A stretch of DNA of 64,000 nucleotides, from assembly GCF_017591425.1 (NCBI RefSeq), contig NW_024467120.1:10974001-11038000 (forward strand), read 5' to 3'. Shown here piece by piece: positions 45,636-57,615 of the stretch (position 1 is its first letter; each line of letters opens with the position of its first letter). The notes below the pieces were generated by a model. It was not told the DNA's origin and made no database searches. It worked only from the letters and a program-made list of their open reading frames with translations. This DNA comes from Ochotona curzoniae (Eukaryota; Chordata; Mammalia; Lagomorpha; Ochotonidae). Both the position numbers and the translations under genes were made by a program.

Positions 45636-45945
45636 TTTGTTTTTTGGTTTACTTATATCTGAAAGGCAGAAAAAGAGAGAGAAAAAAAATTTGCCTCCAC
45701 TGGCTTACTCTCTGAAAGTTCACAACAGCTGGGGCTTGGCCGGGTCAAAGCCAGGAGCTCCATTCGGGTTTCTCATGCAGGTAGCAGGGACGTAACTATT
45801 TGAACCACCATCTGCTGCCTCCCAGAGAGTGTATTAGCAAAAAGCTGGACTGGAAACAGGGGCATGACTCAAACCTAGGAACTCCAACATAAGATGCAAG
45901 TGCCCCAAACAATAGCTTAACCTACTACACCATAACACACCCCCG
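45636..45945 (-). mobile_element. CSINE, very old subfamily
   Basis: Minus strand: 'tatctgaaaggcagaaaaag', 'caacagctggggcttggccg', 'ctcatgcaggtagcagggac', 'gagtgtattagcaaaaagct' and 'aacctactacaccataacac'. Full-length old type. Confidence 0.82.
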
Positions 45946-46394
45946 GTAGAAGTTTTCTAAAGAACTTCTTTGGCACTTACACCAAACAAAAACAAACAAA
46001 CAAAAAAAATGTTTACTGCAACAAAATGTTGGTAACAGTGAAATGAGAAATGAGCCATTGTATGGCTACTTATTCTTCTGAGGATTACTATGCAATTATT
46101 AAAAGAAATGAAGTGGATTTATACATACCAACATCCACAGGGCTCTGGGACATATTTGTTAATTTACATTTTGTACTTGGAACGTAAAAAAATTACTTAT
46201 TTTGGTCTAAAATTTGTTAGTGCTAAAACTTACTACATTGTTGCTAGTAGCAGTATCTTTTGCTTACCAACAATTGAAATCTAAAATGGAGGGATGACAT
46301 TTGAATCCCAAGAGCATCTTAGAATCTAGTCCGTTGTAGTTACTTTAAAAATGCTTAATTAATTGGTTGATTGTGAAACAAGACAGCAGCTCTA

Positions 46395-46560
46395 ACCTTC
46401 CTCCCAAGTAGGATTCTCTGATTCTAACTGGGGAAAACAGTCCTTACTTATAAAATGATGACAGTACCTACCTCCAACAATACTGAAATGATAGATTACA
46501 TATGAAAAATTATAAAATGGTACATGACATCTAGAGGCCATTCTGACATTGGTCTTCACA
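46395..46560 (+). mobile_element. MIR SINE fragment
   Basis: Core and 3' blocks 'cttacttataaaatgatgac' and 'agtacctacctccaacaata' with a downstream 'gaaatgatagattacatatg' match the ancient mammalian MIR layout (…cctcatctgtaaaatggggataatagtacctacctc…). Confidence 0.6.
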
Positions 46561-46706
46561 GAATAAGACTTGCTTCTCTGCTGCTTCATATTCGCTCTGG
46601 AAAGTCCCAGGGAGGCTATTTCAGAAGTGCACTAGAGGTGGAGAAGAGAGAAGGTGTGTACAACAAGAAAACACTGGTGAGCTAAGACCCAAGGAGGCGC
46701 AGGTGA

Positions 46707-46736
46707 CAAGTGCCGAGCCACCAAGTGCCGAGCCAC
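46707..46736 (+). repeat. 15-bp perfect tandem duplication
   Basis: CAAGTGCCGAGCCAC repeated twice head to tail (46707-46721 and 46722-46736). Confidence 0.95.
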
Positions 46737-46849
46737 CGCCACAGCTACAAAGGCTTCCACATGTGTCCACCACTGTAACCACACACTTTGTATCTGATCC
46801 ATTCAACAAGGGCTCAGATAAGTAAGGCCTCCACCGGAGGTTCCAATGC

Positions 46850-47090
46850 AGCTCTGCCACCTTTGTTCATGTTTGGCTGAATTCCAGTGGCCCTCCTTGG
46901 CTCTCCTTGACTTGGCTCTCCTTGACTTCTTTGGTTATGCTTCACTCCAGTCTCCACGTTGACCTTTCTGCTTCTCTCCTGTCTGTCTCTTTTCATCTAA
47001 GAGAAGGACCCATAAAATGGCCTTGGAACTTGGGGCCCACCCAGATAAAGCAAGGTGATCCCATCATCAGATTTTGAACCTAATTACAAC
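46850..47090 (-). mobile_element. Possible MLT1-type (MaLR) LTR fragment
   Basis: Plus-strand text 'ttggggcccacccagataaa', 'aaggtgatcccatcatcaga' and 'ttgaacctaattacaacagt' resembles the complement of the MLT1 LTR middle. The fragment includes a 15-bp tandem duplication TTGGCTCTCCTTGAC at 46897-46926. No LTR ends located. Confidence 0.45.
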
Positions 47091-47094
47091 AGTC

Positions 47095-47330
47095 CTCACT
47101 CATGGGGCCTACATCCCAAGACTACCAGTGGGCTCCTGAAACTCAGGAGAGTACTAAAGTCCCACCCATACATATCATATTATAATGGAGTTTAATTTGT
47201 AAGTTAAGCAAAGACACCAACAAAAACAAATAGAAAAATTCTAGCAGTATATGGACCTAAGTGTGTTCTCTCGAAATATCGCATTATACTACATTTACCC
47301 TTGACTGTATGTAACAAAAAACAGATACAA
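47095..47330 (+). mobile_element. Tigger-family DNA transposon fragment
   Basis: 'gggctcctgaaactcaggag', 'ggagtttaatttgtaagtta' and 'aatatcgcattatactacat' follow the order of an ancient mammalian Tigger/pogo-type consensus (…ggatgcctgaaaccgcagat… and …agtttaatttataaatta…). Ends not defined. Subfamily uncertain. Confidence 0.55.
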
Positions 47331-47813
47331 GAAAAGGACTGTACAGAGGCAGACCGTTTTCCCACATAAGCTCACATTTGGAGGTTCTGAGTGAACACAT
47401 CTTTTGGGGAAGGGGTGATCTACACTTAGTCTTGTGATTTTAGTCTTGTAAGTAGACTACGAGAATAGAATATAAACTAAGCAGAAGTTAAAGCTAAATA
47501 TAGAAGATGTAGTTGTCCCGGGCAGTTTCAGGCTCACAGATGCAAGTGTTTTGTGGTGTGTTTTTCAAAATGTGATTCGAGCCTTGAGACCTCACCGAAA
47601 TGTTCCCCAGACACTTAATACCCAAAACTCATCCCTCTGCCAGTTTCTCATCAGGGAATTTCCAGACAACAAATGTTCGTGTGCTGAGATATGTAAGTAT
47701 TTAAGAGATAAATGCATCAATAAGCGAAGTTTGAGGTGCCATTTACACTAAGTTTAGATTCTGTTTCCAGCTAGCTAAATACCTGAATGTATCGTCTTGC
47801 TAAAAACTTTTTT
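47331..47813. other. Unassigned interval
   Basis: No recognised element. Frame 47551-47751 unassigned. Confidence 0.4.
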
Positions 47814-47830
47814 AAAAAATCATATAAGTT

Positions 47831-48139
47831 GGGCCCGGCGCGATGGTGCAGTGGTTAAGGTCCTCGTCTTGCATGCCCGGGATCCCATATGGGCGCCGGT
47901 TCTATTCCGGCAGCCCCGCTTCCCTTCCAGCTCCCTGCCTCTGGCCTGGGAAAGCAGTCGACGATGGCCCAAAGCTTTGGGACCCCGTACCTGCGTGGGA
48001 AGAGGCTCCCGGCTTTGGACCGGCATAGCATCAGCCGTTGGGCTGACTTTGGGAGTGAATCATCGGATGGAAGATCTTCTTCTCTGTCTCTCCTCTTTGT
48101 ATATCCGCCTTTCCAATAAAAATAAAATAAATCTTTTTA
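47831..48139 (+). mobile_element. CSINE, young, perfect 16-bp TSD
   Basis: Head GGGCCCGGCGCGATGGTGCA. TSD AAAAAATCATATAAGT at 47814-47829 and 48140-48155. About 10 bp are missing where sister copies read 'gggagacccggaagagg' (here 'gggaagagg'). Confidence 0.96.
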
Positions 48140-48362
48140 AAAAAATCATATAAGTCAATGAACCATCAAGAAGGACAGCATGAAGAAAATAATGGGCAAA
48201 AGACTGAAAGAGCTCATAGCCAGGCATTGGCTGGACAGGGGCATGGAAAGGCCATGGAACTCAGCCTGGGACTTTCCTAAGGTGAGAAATCTCATAGAAG
48301 CCATGTTCTCCCCAAAAGCGGCATCACCATCGAGTAAGCCTTTAGCTTAAGAAACAGTGAGA

Positions 48363-48668
48363 AGGAGCCAGCCTTTTGTCATGGTAGGTAAAGCTGCTGT
48401 CCATGATACCAGCATCCCATTGGCACCTATTCTAGTTCTGCCTGCTCCACTTCTTATCCATCTTGCTGCTAATGCATTAGAGAAGAGCAGCAGAGAATGG
48501 CCCAAGTACTTGGGCTCCTGCACTCATATAGGAGACCCAGAAGAAGCTCCTGGCTTCGGCCAAGGAAGCCATTGCTGCCACTTGCAGAATGAAACACTGA
48601 ATGGAAGATCTCTGTCTCTCCCTCTCCCTGTAACTCTGACTTTCAAAGTCAATAAGTATGTCTTTGAG
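48363..48668 (+). mobile_element. CSINE, older copy
   Basis: 'ggagccagccttttgtcatg' head, 'cagcagagaatggcccaagt', 'cttgcagaatgaaacactga', end 'ctttcaaagtcaataagtat'. Confidence 0.88.
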
Positions 48669-49269
48669 AGACAGAGACAGACAATGAGAAATAAACCCGT
48701 AAGAATCACTTCATTCCTCGTTTGTCTCCATTCACCTCCAGAGAACATAAAAGAGAATGTACTCATTCAAGTTTTAGCATTGAATAGGAAAGCGAAAAAT
48801 AGCTTTTTACATATTAAAACCCAGGATCTGACCTTTGTGTATATTCAGAGTCTGAATTCACACTCCCTGGAAGAAATGAAGAACTCTTCTTGAATATGTA
48901 AATTAGAAAAATTCTAGAAAGAATAAACCTGGAAGAATTGAATGAAAGTCCTCTTTGCTGGACCCCATATTTATTACAGCTAAAGAAGCTTTCTGCAAAA
49001 AAAGAAAAGAAACTTCTTGCAAGTATGTTACACAGCTCACAATGTAAAATAGAAACAGCCAAGGAAACAAGAGTAAGAATCAGCAAAGCAAAATACTGCA
49101 TAAATAGATTTATAAAATACAAAAAACTCAAATGTATGTCTGTGCCAGAAGTATGTGTATTTCCACACAACCACATATGTAATAGAAAAGTGAAGAAGAG
49201 AACGTGGGGGAAATTCAAGCCAATAGAAGTTGACAGCCATATTAACAACAGGAAGAACATATTTAAACC
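48669..49269. other. A-rich interval, possibly decayed L1
   Basis: A-rich plus strand immediately upstream of recognisable L1 ORF2 and could be its 5' continuation. Two overlapping frames (48814-49260 minus, 48938-49303 plus) are opposite readings of the same A-rich DNA with no recognised product. Confidence 0.35.
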
Positions 49270-50340
49270 ACAAATATTGGAGATAAAGGGGTATGTTTCT
49301 TAAAAGATTTACTTCTTCAGAAACCATACTAATTTTAGATTTATACTAATAGTGTTATCAAGACATATCAATAAAATTTTAAGATAAATTCACAATCATA
49401 CTTCTCTCAGTAATCAACAGAATTAAGTCATCAGTAAGAATAGAATTTGAATATCACAGTTGAGAAAATTGACTTAAGAGAGGTTTTAGATCCATACATG
49501 TACCACATACACAGAAACATGTCATGCAACTGAAGAACATATTTTCCTATACGTAGTAATTATGACCCTTAGAGCAAGCTAAATCTCAATAAATTCCAGA
49601 AGAATAACAGTCACAATATTGTAGATATCATAAGGCAACCAAGCTCAAAATCAAAAACAAAATAACTGGCCATATTCACTCTTAAAATTGAGGAATGTTT
49701 ATATAATCTTTTGGTAAAAAGTACATTGTAGGGGCTGGTGCCATGGCATAGTGTGCTAAGCCTCCACCTGTGGTGCCAGCTTCTCATGTGGGCACCAGTT
49801 CATGTCCTGGCTATTCCACTTCTGATCCAGCTCCCTGCTATGGTTTGGGAAGGTGTTGTGGAATGGTTTAAGTCCCTGGGCTCCTGCACATGTGTAGGAG
49901 AACTGGAAAAGGCTCCTGGCTCCTGCCTTTGGATTGGCCCAGTTCCAGCCATTGCAGCCAGCAGCCATTTGCAGAGTAAACCAGCAAATGGAGTATCTCT
50001 GTCATTCCTTCTCTCTGTGACTCTGTCTTTCAAATAGAAGTAAAATACATTTTAAAAGCCTAAAAAAATACATTATGGCAGATCAATAATTATTTAAAAC
50101 TAAATAACAATTTAACTATGCATATAAAACTTGTGAAATAAAGTTTGAAATAATGCTTAGAAGAAATTTGCTGATATTAGAAAAGAAAAATGTTTGAAAT
50201 ATGAGGCTGGCATAAATCTCAAGAAGTTAGAAAAAGAACTGCACAACAGCCCAAATAAACAGAAAGGAAATGATAAATGTAGAATCTAATGGTATAGAAA
50301 ATTAACATAGAGTAGAGATAATCAACGCTTCAAATTTCCC
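49270..50340 (+). mobile_element. Ancient L1 ORF2 fragment
   Basis: The clearest match is 50195-50290, 'ctcaagaagttagaaaaaga' followed by 'cagcccaaataaacagaaag', a conserved ORF2 segment. Flanking A-rich sequence 49300-49700 is weaker. A SINE interrupts it at 49731-50058. Confidence 0.65.
49731..50058 (+). mobile_element. CSINE, older copy
   Basis: Head GGGGCTGGTGCCATGGCATA. Approximate TSD 'aaaaagtacattgta' before and 'aaaaaatacattatg' after. Nested in L1 ORF2. Confidence 0.9.
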
Positions 50341-51310
50341 ATCTCACCACATTAGCCAAATCCTCTCTCTAATGTTAACTGAAGTGGCAATATCATACAC
50401 ATGTCTGTCTTGTTTCTGACCTTAACAGAAATCTTGCAAGTGTGTAGCTAGCCCATGTGAATGTCTGTGGTTCACCAGAGGGCACCTGCTGTTGATGGAA
50501 AAGATAACATTTTTCATTCAGCCTCCTTCCCCAAGCACAGAGCAGGCATGGTGGCCCAGTAACCTTCCCCTCCAGGGTTGACTTGCAGCTTCACTAGATA
50601 ACTAAGCTGCCAACAGCAAGGACCAGTGCCTAGTCCCCATAGATTGGCATTCCCTACGGGGAATAAGCCCACTAGCTGGGAGCAGATGTTGGGATCCTTT
50701 CACCACATCCTTTTTAAAATAGACCCTGTTGTGATGGGATGGGGTTGTGTATGGAATGCTAGTGTTGGAATCATAAGGAAAATTTGAAGATTGTCTGCTG
50801 CAATATCCTCTTATCTATGCCAGCATGGCAATCATCATTAATGCATTTTCTGGTCAGCAGGTCCCAGTGAGGTGAACACACTTTCTCCTGGGTAACAACT
50901 ACTGCTGTGTAACCCTGACTAACTGGAGCCAGCCCTTCCTGGCTACTGCTGCTGTTTTCTGGTATCTATGCTGCTATTGCCGCTGCTCCCTAAATACAGA
51001 ATGAGCCATATGCCTATGGCTAGGTGAATGTTGCTTGTGTTCCCAGCCCTTTGTACCTCAATGTCCCTGACAGCCAAGCACAGATTTGTCACTGGCAGAG
51101 CCGGCAACATTTGAACACATTTATGAAAATGACCACTGCTCCACTGAGTTGGGAAGATGTAGAGATCAAGCAGCAGGACTTCAGGGTAGCACAACCACTG
51201 GACATGAAGGTAGAGGCAAACGCATGACAAACTCACCCGGGGGTAGGAGAGGGAATACAAAATGGGCTAGTGTTGATGACTCGCCTGCTAGCACACAAAG
51301 ATACACATGA
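50341..51310. other. Unassigned interval with a diverged partner downstream
   Basis: No named family recognised. About 50845-50940 aligns by eye with 52700-52820 (shared 'attttctg', 'ggtaacaact/gctaacaatc', 'ggagccagyccttcct'), suggesting two copies of one unrecognised interspersed repeat. An ERV-L/MaLR internal region is possible. Confidence 0.35.
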
Positions 51311-51630
51311 GGGCCCAGCACAATAGCCTAGTGGCTAAATCCTAACCTTGTATCCGACAGGATCCCATATAGGTGCCAGTTCATGCCCTGGCTGCTCCAG
51401 TTCCCATCCAGTTCCCTGCTTGTGCCCTGGGAAAGGACAGCCCAAAGCTTTGAGATGCTACATCCACATAGAAGACTAGGAAGAGGCTCCTGGCTCCTGG
51501 CTTCAGATAACTCAGCTCTATCCACTGCAGCCACTTGGAAAGTGAACCAGCAGACTAAAGAGCTTTCCCTCTGTCTCTGCTTCTCTCTTTAAATCTGCCT
51601 TTTCAATAAAAATTTTAAAATCCTTTTTAA
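51311..51630 (+). mobile_element. CSINE, older copy
   Basis: Head GGGCCCAGCACAATAGCCTA, lacks the 'cagtcgagg' motif in the middle ('gggaaaggacagcccaaagc'), tail AATAAAAATTTTAAAATCC. The next SINE landed in its tail. Confidence 0.92.
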
Positions 51631-51643
51631 AAAAGATATTATG

Positions 51644-51978
51644 GGGCCTGGCGGCATGACCTAGCAGCTAAAGTCCTCGCCTTGAACACGCTGGGATCCC
51701 ATGTGAGCATAGGTTCTAATCCCGGCAGCTCCACTTCCCATCCAGTTCCTTGCTTGTGGCCTGGAAAGCAGTCGAGGACGGCCCAATGCTTTGGGACCCT
51801 GCACCCGCGCAGGAGACCTGGAAGAAGTTCCTGGCTCCTGGCTTTGGATTGGCACAGCATTGGCCGTTGCAGTCACTTGGGGAGTGAATCATCAGACGGA
51901 AGATCTTCCTCTCTGTCTCTCCTCCTCTCTGTGTATCTGACTTTCCGATAAATAAATAAAGCTTTTAAAAAAAAAAAG
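51644..51978 (+). mobile_element. CSINE, intermediate subfamily, 11-bp TSD
   Basis: Head GGGCCTGGCGGCATGACCTA. TSD AAAAGATATTA at 51631-51641 and 51979-51989. Inserted head-to-tail into the A-rich end of the preceding SINE. Confidence 0.95.
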
Positions 51979-51989
51979 AAAAGATATTA

Positions 51990-54900
51990 CATGGGCTCCA
52001 GCTATCCAAGCAGAGAGATGCCCAAATTGCAGCAGGGACTGCAGAAAGTCTCTGTCCCACCTTGTGGGCAAGACACGATGCCAGATCTCAGTGAGCTGAG
52101 AACAGAGAATGGGACTGCTGGCTGCCTTAGAGTGGGCAAATTGCAGACACAGGGACATCCGGACCACAGCTAATTTCAGGAGTAACAGGGATGATTCCTG
52201 TGGTACCTCCACCCCGCCACTAAGAAGACTGGATCTGGCTGCGTTACCAGAACCCCTCAAGCCCAAAATGGAATGTAATCCATCAGGCGATCGAAACCTC
52301 TGTGACGGATTGAAATAACTGCCATCTCCTCACTGGATGTGCCATATGGAATGGTTGGGAATGGCTGCTTGGGAAACAGAGCTTAGGCAAAAGGCCTGTT
52401 GGCATATAGAGCAGCCACTGTCCATTGAAAATCAAACCACAGGATTGATTCCATGGGAAGTGTGAAAACCACTAGAATTAGAAAGCCTAATTATTGGTAA
52501 CACACAGGTTCAAACAGTTGCTATAGAAGACCCACTTCCCACTCCACCCCACCCCCACACACAAATCAACCTGTTAAATGATAGAAAATTGGATCTGTAT
52601 GAAAATCTGAGTTCACTCAGGTTGATTCACAGCATTAAAGTATAATAATAGGTAATGCAGATAATTATCTATGCCTCCATGGCAAACAGGCTGGACCTGG
52701 TGATAGACATATTTTCTGCCAATAAGTGGACCCAGTAAGGCTGACATTTCTGCTGGCTAACTCCTTGGCTAACAATCACCACTGTGTTCTCCTGTGTGAA
52801 AGGAGCCAGTCCTCACAGGCAGCTTCTGCTGCCTGAATGACACATCCGCCTACAGCTCCACCAGTGTTTTCAGTTCTCACGCTTACGTGCTTCCATGTCC
52901 TAGATGACCAACAATCCAGATTAAGCTGCTGCTGCACCATAACAAGGACTCATTTCACAGCAAATAAAGCAGAGCAATGGACTCATGCCCATGGAATTCA
53001 CCGCTATTGCTAGGTAATCTAAGATCCATAAACAGATCGGTCATGATAACCAGTTGGCAACAGACTTGCTCAAAACTCTGGTATGGATGGTACCAGGTAA
53101 GAGGCAACATCCTGAAAGGATAGCTTCTGTCCTACAGAATGCCATATTTATATAGCACCTGATAAAGAATGGCATTTCTCTTACCAGTCCAGCAATCAAG
53201 GGATGAATATGGGCTAGTCCTCTGATTCCTACATCTAACAATTCAGGTGTAAGACTTCTCTATCCCAGCCCTACAACCTTGAACCTCACTGGCTGTGGAG
53301 TATGAGTGGCAGCAGCGAGGGACCTTACGAATTGGAAACTCAAAGAAGCCCCTGGCTGGGTGGTTTTTCTCTGGCCCCAGGCTAAAGCAAAGGTGACATC
53401 GATCTCATTATAAACAGCAAGCCGGATCGTGAAGACATGAGGGGCTGGGAAACTCTGTGTCTACATAGAGGGGATTGTCCAGATACATCTCAGTGTCTAC
53501 ATGCCCAATACTGAAAGTTAAGGGCTTAAGGGGGAGAGGGAAGATGCAGCAGTGGACCTGGGCAATGCCGTGGTGGGTATAGACAGACTCCTGCATCCTC
53601 ACTTGTGTCACTACAGGTGCCACTGATGTGACCAAGCCTAGAGCATTGTAGCCACGTAAATGGACAGAGAGAAAGTGGTTTACACAGCAGCCCTGTGCCT
53701 GCAGCCACTGTGGATCCAGCAGGAATGCAGACACATCAAAATCAAATCTGCTAGAGGACTCAGAGTGAAGCGTGGATTCTTGGAAGTCACAGGGGCCTAC
53801 CTGCTACAATTGGCCTGCCAGTAGCTTGCCACCTTTCCCCTCAAGATCTTATGGTAAAACAGAGCGAATCTGCCGTTTATAGGTATAATACCCTAGAAAG
53901 TAATGTAAGGTGTGTTTTTTGTTTGTTTGTTTTGTTTTGTTTGATGTTACACTGAGCCCAGGATCACCCTATGGCAAAAATCAAAGAACTCCAAATAAGG
54001 AAGGCCCATCTGTATTTTAGACTGTGAACATCTTGGTACTCGTGGTCACTATAGATACTTTCATGCTTCTCCTACTATTCAAGGCTCCCTGGGGCTTGCA
54101 CCCGATATCACCATCGGAGAGTGTTTCAGCTTAGCCCCTTGGAAGCAGGGCTGAGCCCCTGCAAGTCACAATGGGCACAAACATCTCCCCAGAGCACTGA
54201 TGGAGGCCTGGCCTTCCACAGCCATCCATGAGTAACACCATGGGTAACTGCTTCCAGCAACCCCACTTAGTCAAGGATTCTGCCCCAAATTTATTCCAAC
54301 CTTGAAGAAGGTTGAAGAGTCTTCAGAGACAGAACACAAGACTGGTAAGCAGACACTGCCTTCCACCTCCCTCGGGGCTTTTACAAAGCAGCTGCCTCAG
54401 CCATGCTTCCATCTCCACACATATTGCAATCTGTACCGAAAGGTGCTGTGGGGATGTCACAGGGAGAAAAACAAAACATCCTGAGCTAGATAGAAGCAGA
54501 ACTGTGTAGGTGAGCAGCCAGTCTATCAATGTACTCTGTTGAGCCAAAAACAATAGTTGAATGATTAAGCCTAAAGAAAGATGTGGCAACGTACAATGAA
54601 ACAATGGGACTGAACATAACCATGCCTACTCTTGATGATTTTAAATGGAAAGCTAGGTGATGTTAGCGCAAATCAAGATCTTTGCTCGAGGAACAAGGAA
54701 GCATTCATAAAGCCAAAATAAGCCGCCCTGTTTACCATTAGAGGAGCTATCGTGTTTGAGATAATAAGTTCTTTCCCTTCCTGCGGCCAAGTTAACTTTC
54801 AACAAAGATTCCCTTAATGTTAGTTATGCTCTGGGAGCCATGGTGCCACAAGATCAACCTGGGCATTTTTATCCTGCTTCAAATACTGCATCCTTTGAAA

Positions 54901-56743
54901 GCAGCTTTTAAAATGAATGTATGAATAAGATTTTCATTGGAAAGACAATAAATACTGTGCCAAGTGAAAATGACAACACTCTGGCAATCATGCATGTGGT
55001 ACAGACAGCGTACTCAGAACAAACAAAAGCATACACATGGGTTGTTATATCAAAGATTCTTTTTGTAAGCCTATTTAACCTGTTCAGGTCACATGGAGCA
55101 GTAATCCTTGAGCAGTTACAACCACGGCAGCAGGCACAGTACCCAAAAATGCTCTAGTTGAGGCAGTGTCAAGAGACAGAAAATGAACCCTAGCACATAG
55201 CATGGTCCTTGTGGACTGGAATTCTAACTGTCCTCAGCAAAGCCTTTGACAGGATATAGTTTTTTTTTTTTCCTAACTTTGATGCTATGATTCAGTTTCC
55301 CTACTAAATGTGAGTTTAATGCCATACCTCATTACAGAATCTTATTCCCTGTAGCCTGTGTCACGACAGCTTTCTAAGTGTTCTCAGCACAACTTCCAAA
55401 TAAAATGTTTGAATCATTGCTATATCCAGCTACTACTGACTTAGAAGATTTTCCAGTTATTTATTAGTCTCTGAAAACCAACAGTATGGAAAAATATAGT
55501 CTGTTGCAGCAACTTCTCAGGCATCTTATACTGCAGACACAGCATGAGTTCCAGCCAGAGCAGTTCCTGCACAGTTGTGGGAATTAGACGCAGTGTAATG
55601 CAACAACTCAAAGTTTGCAGATACTTTACCACAGCTTTGAGAACGGAAGCTTCTGCCACATATGCAGCCGCATAATGGAGCGTAACAGACCATTACACAC
55701 ATTCACCGTCTTCATTACTCATGTTAAACTAGGTCTTCCCAGATGACAGGCCACTGTTTTCTAACCCAAGCCTTGTTTCTACAGAGCTTTAGCTCTTGTT
55801 GAAATTAACTTACAGGAAGATGCAAAGTGATAAAACTAAATGTTCAGTCCAAGTGTGTATGGACACACGAATGCCTATTATTCAGCCATTCCAAATCCAT
55901 TTGTTACTTTATCTTAGGTCATTTTAAAAGTTAGAATTTCTATATGCATGTCATCCATAAAATAGAAATTACTACTACAAATAGAAACACGTTTTGTTTT
56001 ACCTTATTCTGACCACATTTTATGAAACACTCATGTGAGAAGGGAGTGAACATTTAAGATACTTTTAAGTAAGGAAGAACTTTTGCTGTAGGTTGGTTTG
56101 GTCAGTATGCAAAAGAAATGCATGGCATTTGAATTCTGGACCTACTGTTATCAAAAAGAAAAGTTAAAATTTTAAACAATATTTTTTAGATTTGGTTTCA
56201 TTACAAATGCTAGTGTACTGTGATGTGGCTGCTCTGTCAGTTGTTGATAGTTCTGTTTATTCTATGTGCAGCTTCCTGTACCTCACAGGTGTCCTGTTTT
56301 GTATCCCACACGTACCCTGGAGTTGGGCTACCTCCGGGGTGCTCACTCTCAGGAAGCTGGCTAGGAACTAGAGTAGCAAGGACTAGAATCAATGATATGA
56401 GATGCGGCCTTCCCAAGCAGCAACTTACTCCTAAGCCAAACAGCCCCTCCAAACTTTTTGAAATAGCCCTCATATTTGAGGTTTAGGATGAAATGATTAA
56501 AATTTTCAGCAAAAAGGGTTTTTAATCACCCAAAATGATTGAATCGGTCCATGATCTTCCCAAGCTCATTAAGGGTTAGGAGAATATCTGACAAAGTATG
56601 AGTAAAATCAGTAAGTGGGGGAAAAATAGTTTCTTCATAATTACATCTTCCATTAACTCTTCAGTAAGTTAGTTACAACTAGTCTTCAACTCACACTGGG
56701 AGAAAAGAATCTGTTGGATCCAAGAAGGACTGGCAAATTAGAA
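51990..56743. other. 4.7-kb unassigned interval
   Basis: Remarkably free of SINE copies. Part (52400-53800) may be old retroviral-type repeat related to 50341-51310. The rest looks single-copy. Features inside: a GTTT-rich tract at about 53912-53943, a T12 run near 55259, and a 72-codon minus-strand frame (55441-55659) with a leucine-rich translation that I do not recognise. No splice-flanked exon identified. Confidence 0.4.
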
Positions 56744-56767
56744 ATATATATATATATATATATATAT
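56744..56767. repeat. (TA)n microsatellite
   Basis: About 12 AT units, immediately left of an old SINE; could be an expanded SINE tail. Confidence 0.95.
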
Positions 56768-57058
56768 TTTAATTATCTATTTGAGAGAGAGGAGATCCTA
56801 TCTGAGGGTTCCCTCCACGAATGCCTACCATGGTCACCAGCTGGAGCTGCAGCTGTGAGCCGGGAGGGAGTCTGTTCAAGTATCCCACGTGGGTGGAAGG
56901 AACGCAATTACTTGACCCGCCATCACTGCCTCCCAGGACCCATACCAACAGGAAGCCGAAGGAAGGATCTGCAGCTAGGAATCAAACCCAGACAACTCTA
57001 ACATAGAATGCAGGCATCCCGATCATGAGCTTAGCCACCATGCAAAATATCTACCCTC
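56768..57058 (-). mobile_element. CSINE, very old subfamily
   Basis: Minus strand: 'attatctatttgagagagag', 'tatcccacgtgggtggaagg', 'cgccatcactgcctcccagg' and 'aaacccagacaactctaaca'. The head is decayed. Confidence 0.8.
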
Positions 57059-57321
57059 GGAAAAATTGCTTGGAATCATCTCATATCTGCTTCCGATTTT
57101 GGTCTTCCCACTTCATTCCCACTGTTAGCCACCACTCTGTCACCTGTGGTGGACTGAGTGAAAATCCTTAGCATACCTTGGCATTCTGGCCCCCTAACCC
57201 ACAGTGGCACCCCAGAGCCCTGCACCTCCCTGCTTTCCTCCTAGGGGTGCCTATCTCCAATAGTGTTCAGGAATATAGTCTGATATTTAACTTTAAGAAA
57301 AAAATGCAAGCTTTCTTCCTT

Positions 57322-57615
57322 CTTATAATTTATTTTTAAAGTAGAAGGACGAGGGGAGGGAAGGAGAGACAGAGGGTGAGAGGAAGTTTCTCTCTGCTGG
57401 GTCACTCCTCAAATGCCAACAACAGCTGGGCAGGATTGGGCCAGGCCAAAGCCAGGAGACAGAAACCGAATCGAAGTCAACCACACGGATATTAGGGACA
57501 CAAGCAAATAGGCTATCCACTGCCTACCAGGGTGCACATTAGCAGGAAGTGAGCTAGGAAGTGGCAACGGAGCTCAATCCCAGGCATTCTGGAATACAGA
57601 CATCCCAAGATGTGC
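57322..57615 (-). mobile_element. CSINE, very old subfamily
   Basis: Minus strand: 'tataatttatttttaaagta', 'gggtcactcctcaaatgcca', 'ctatccactgcctaccaggg', 'gcacattagcaggaagtgag' and 'ggcattctggaatacagaca'. Confidence 0.8.

Noticed and set aside
48814..49303. Opposing frames of 148 and 121 codons
   Set aside because: Opposite readings of A-rich DNA that is probably decayed L1.
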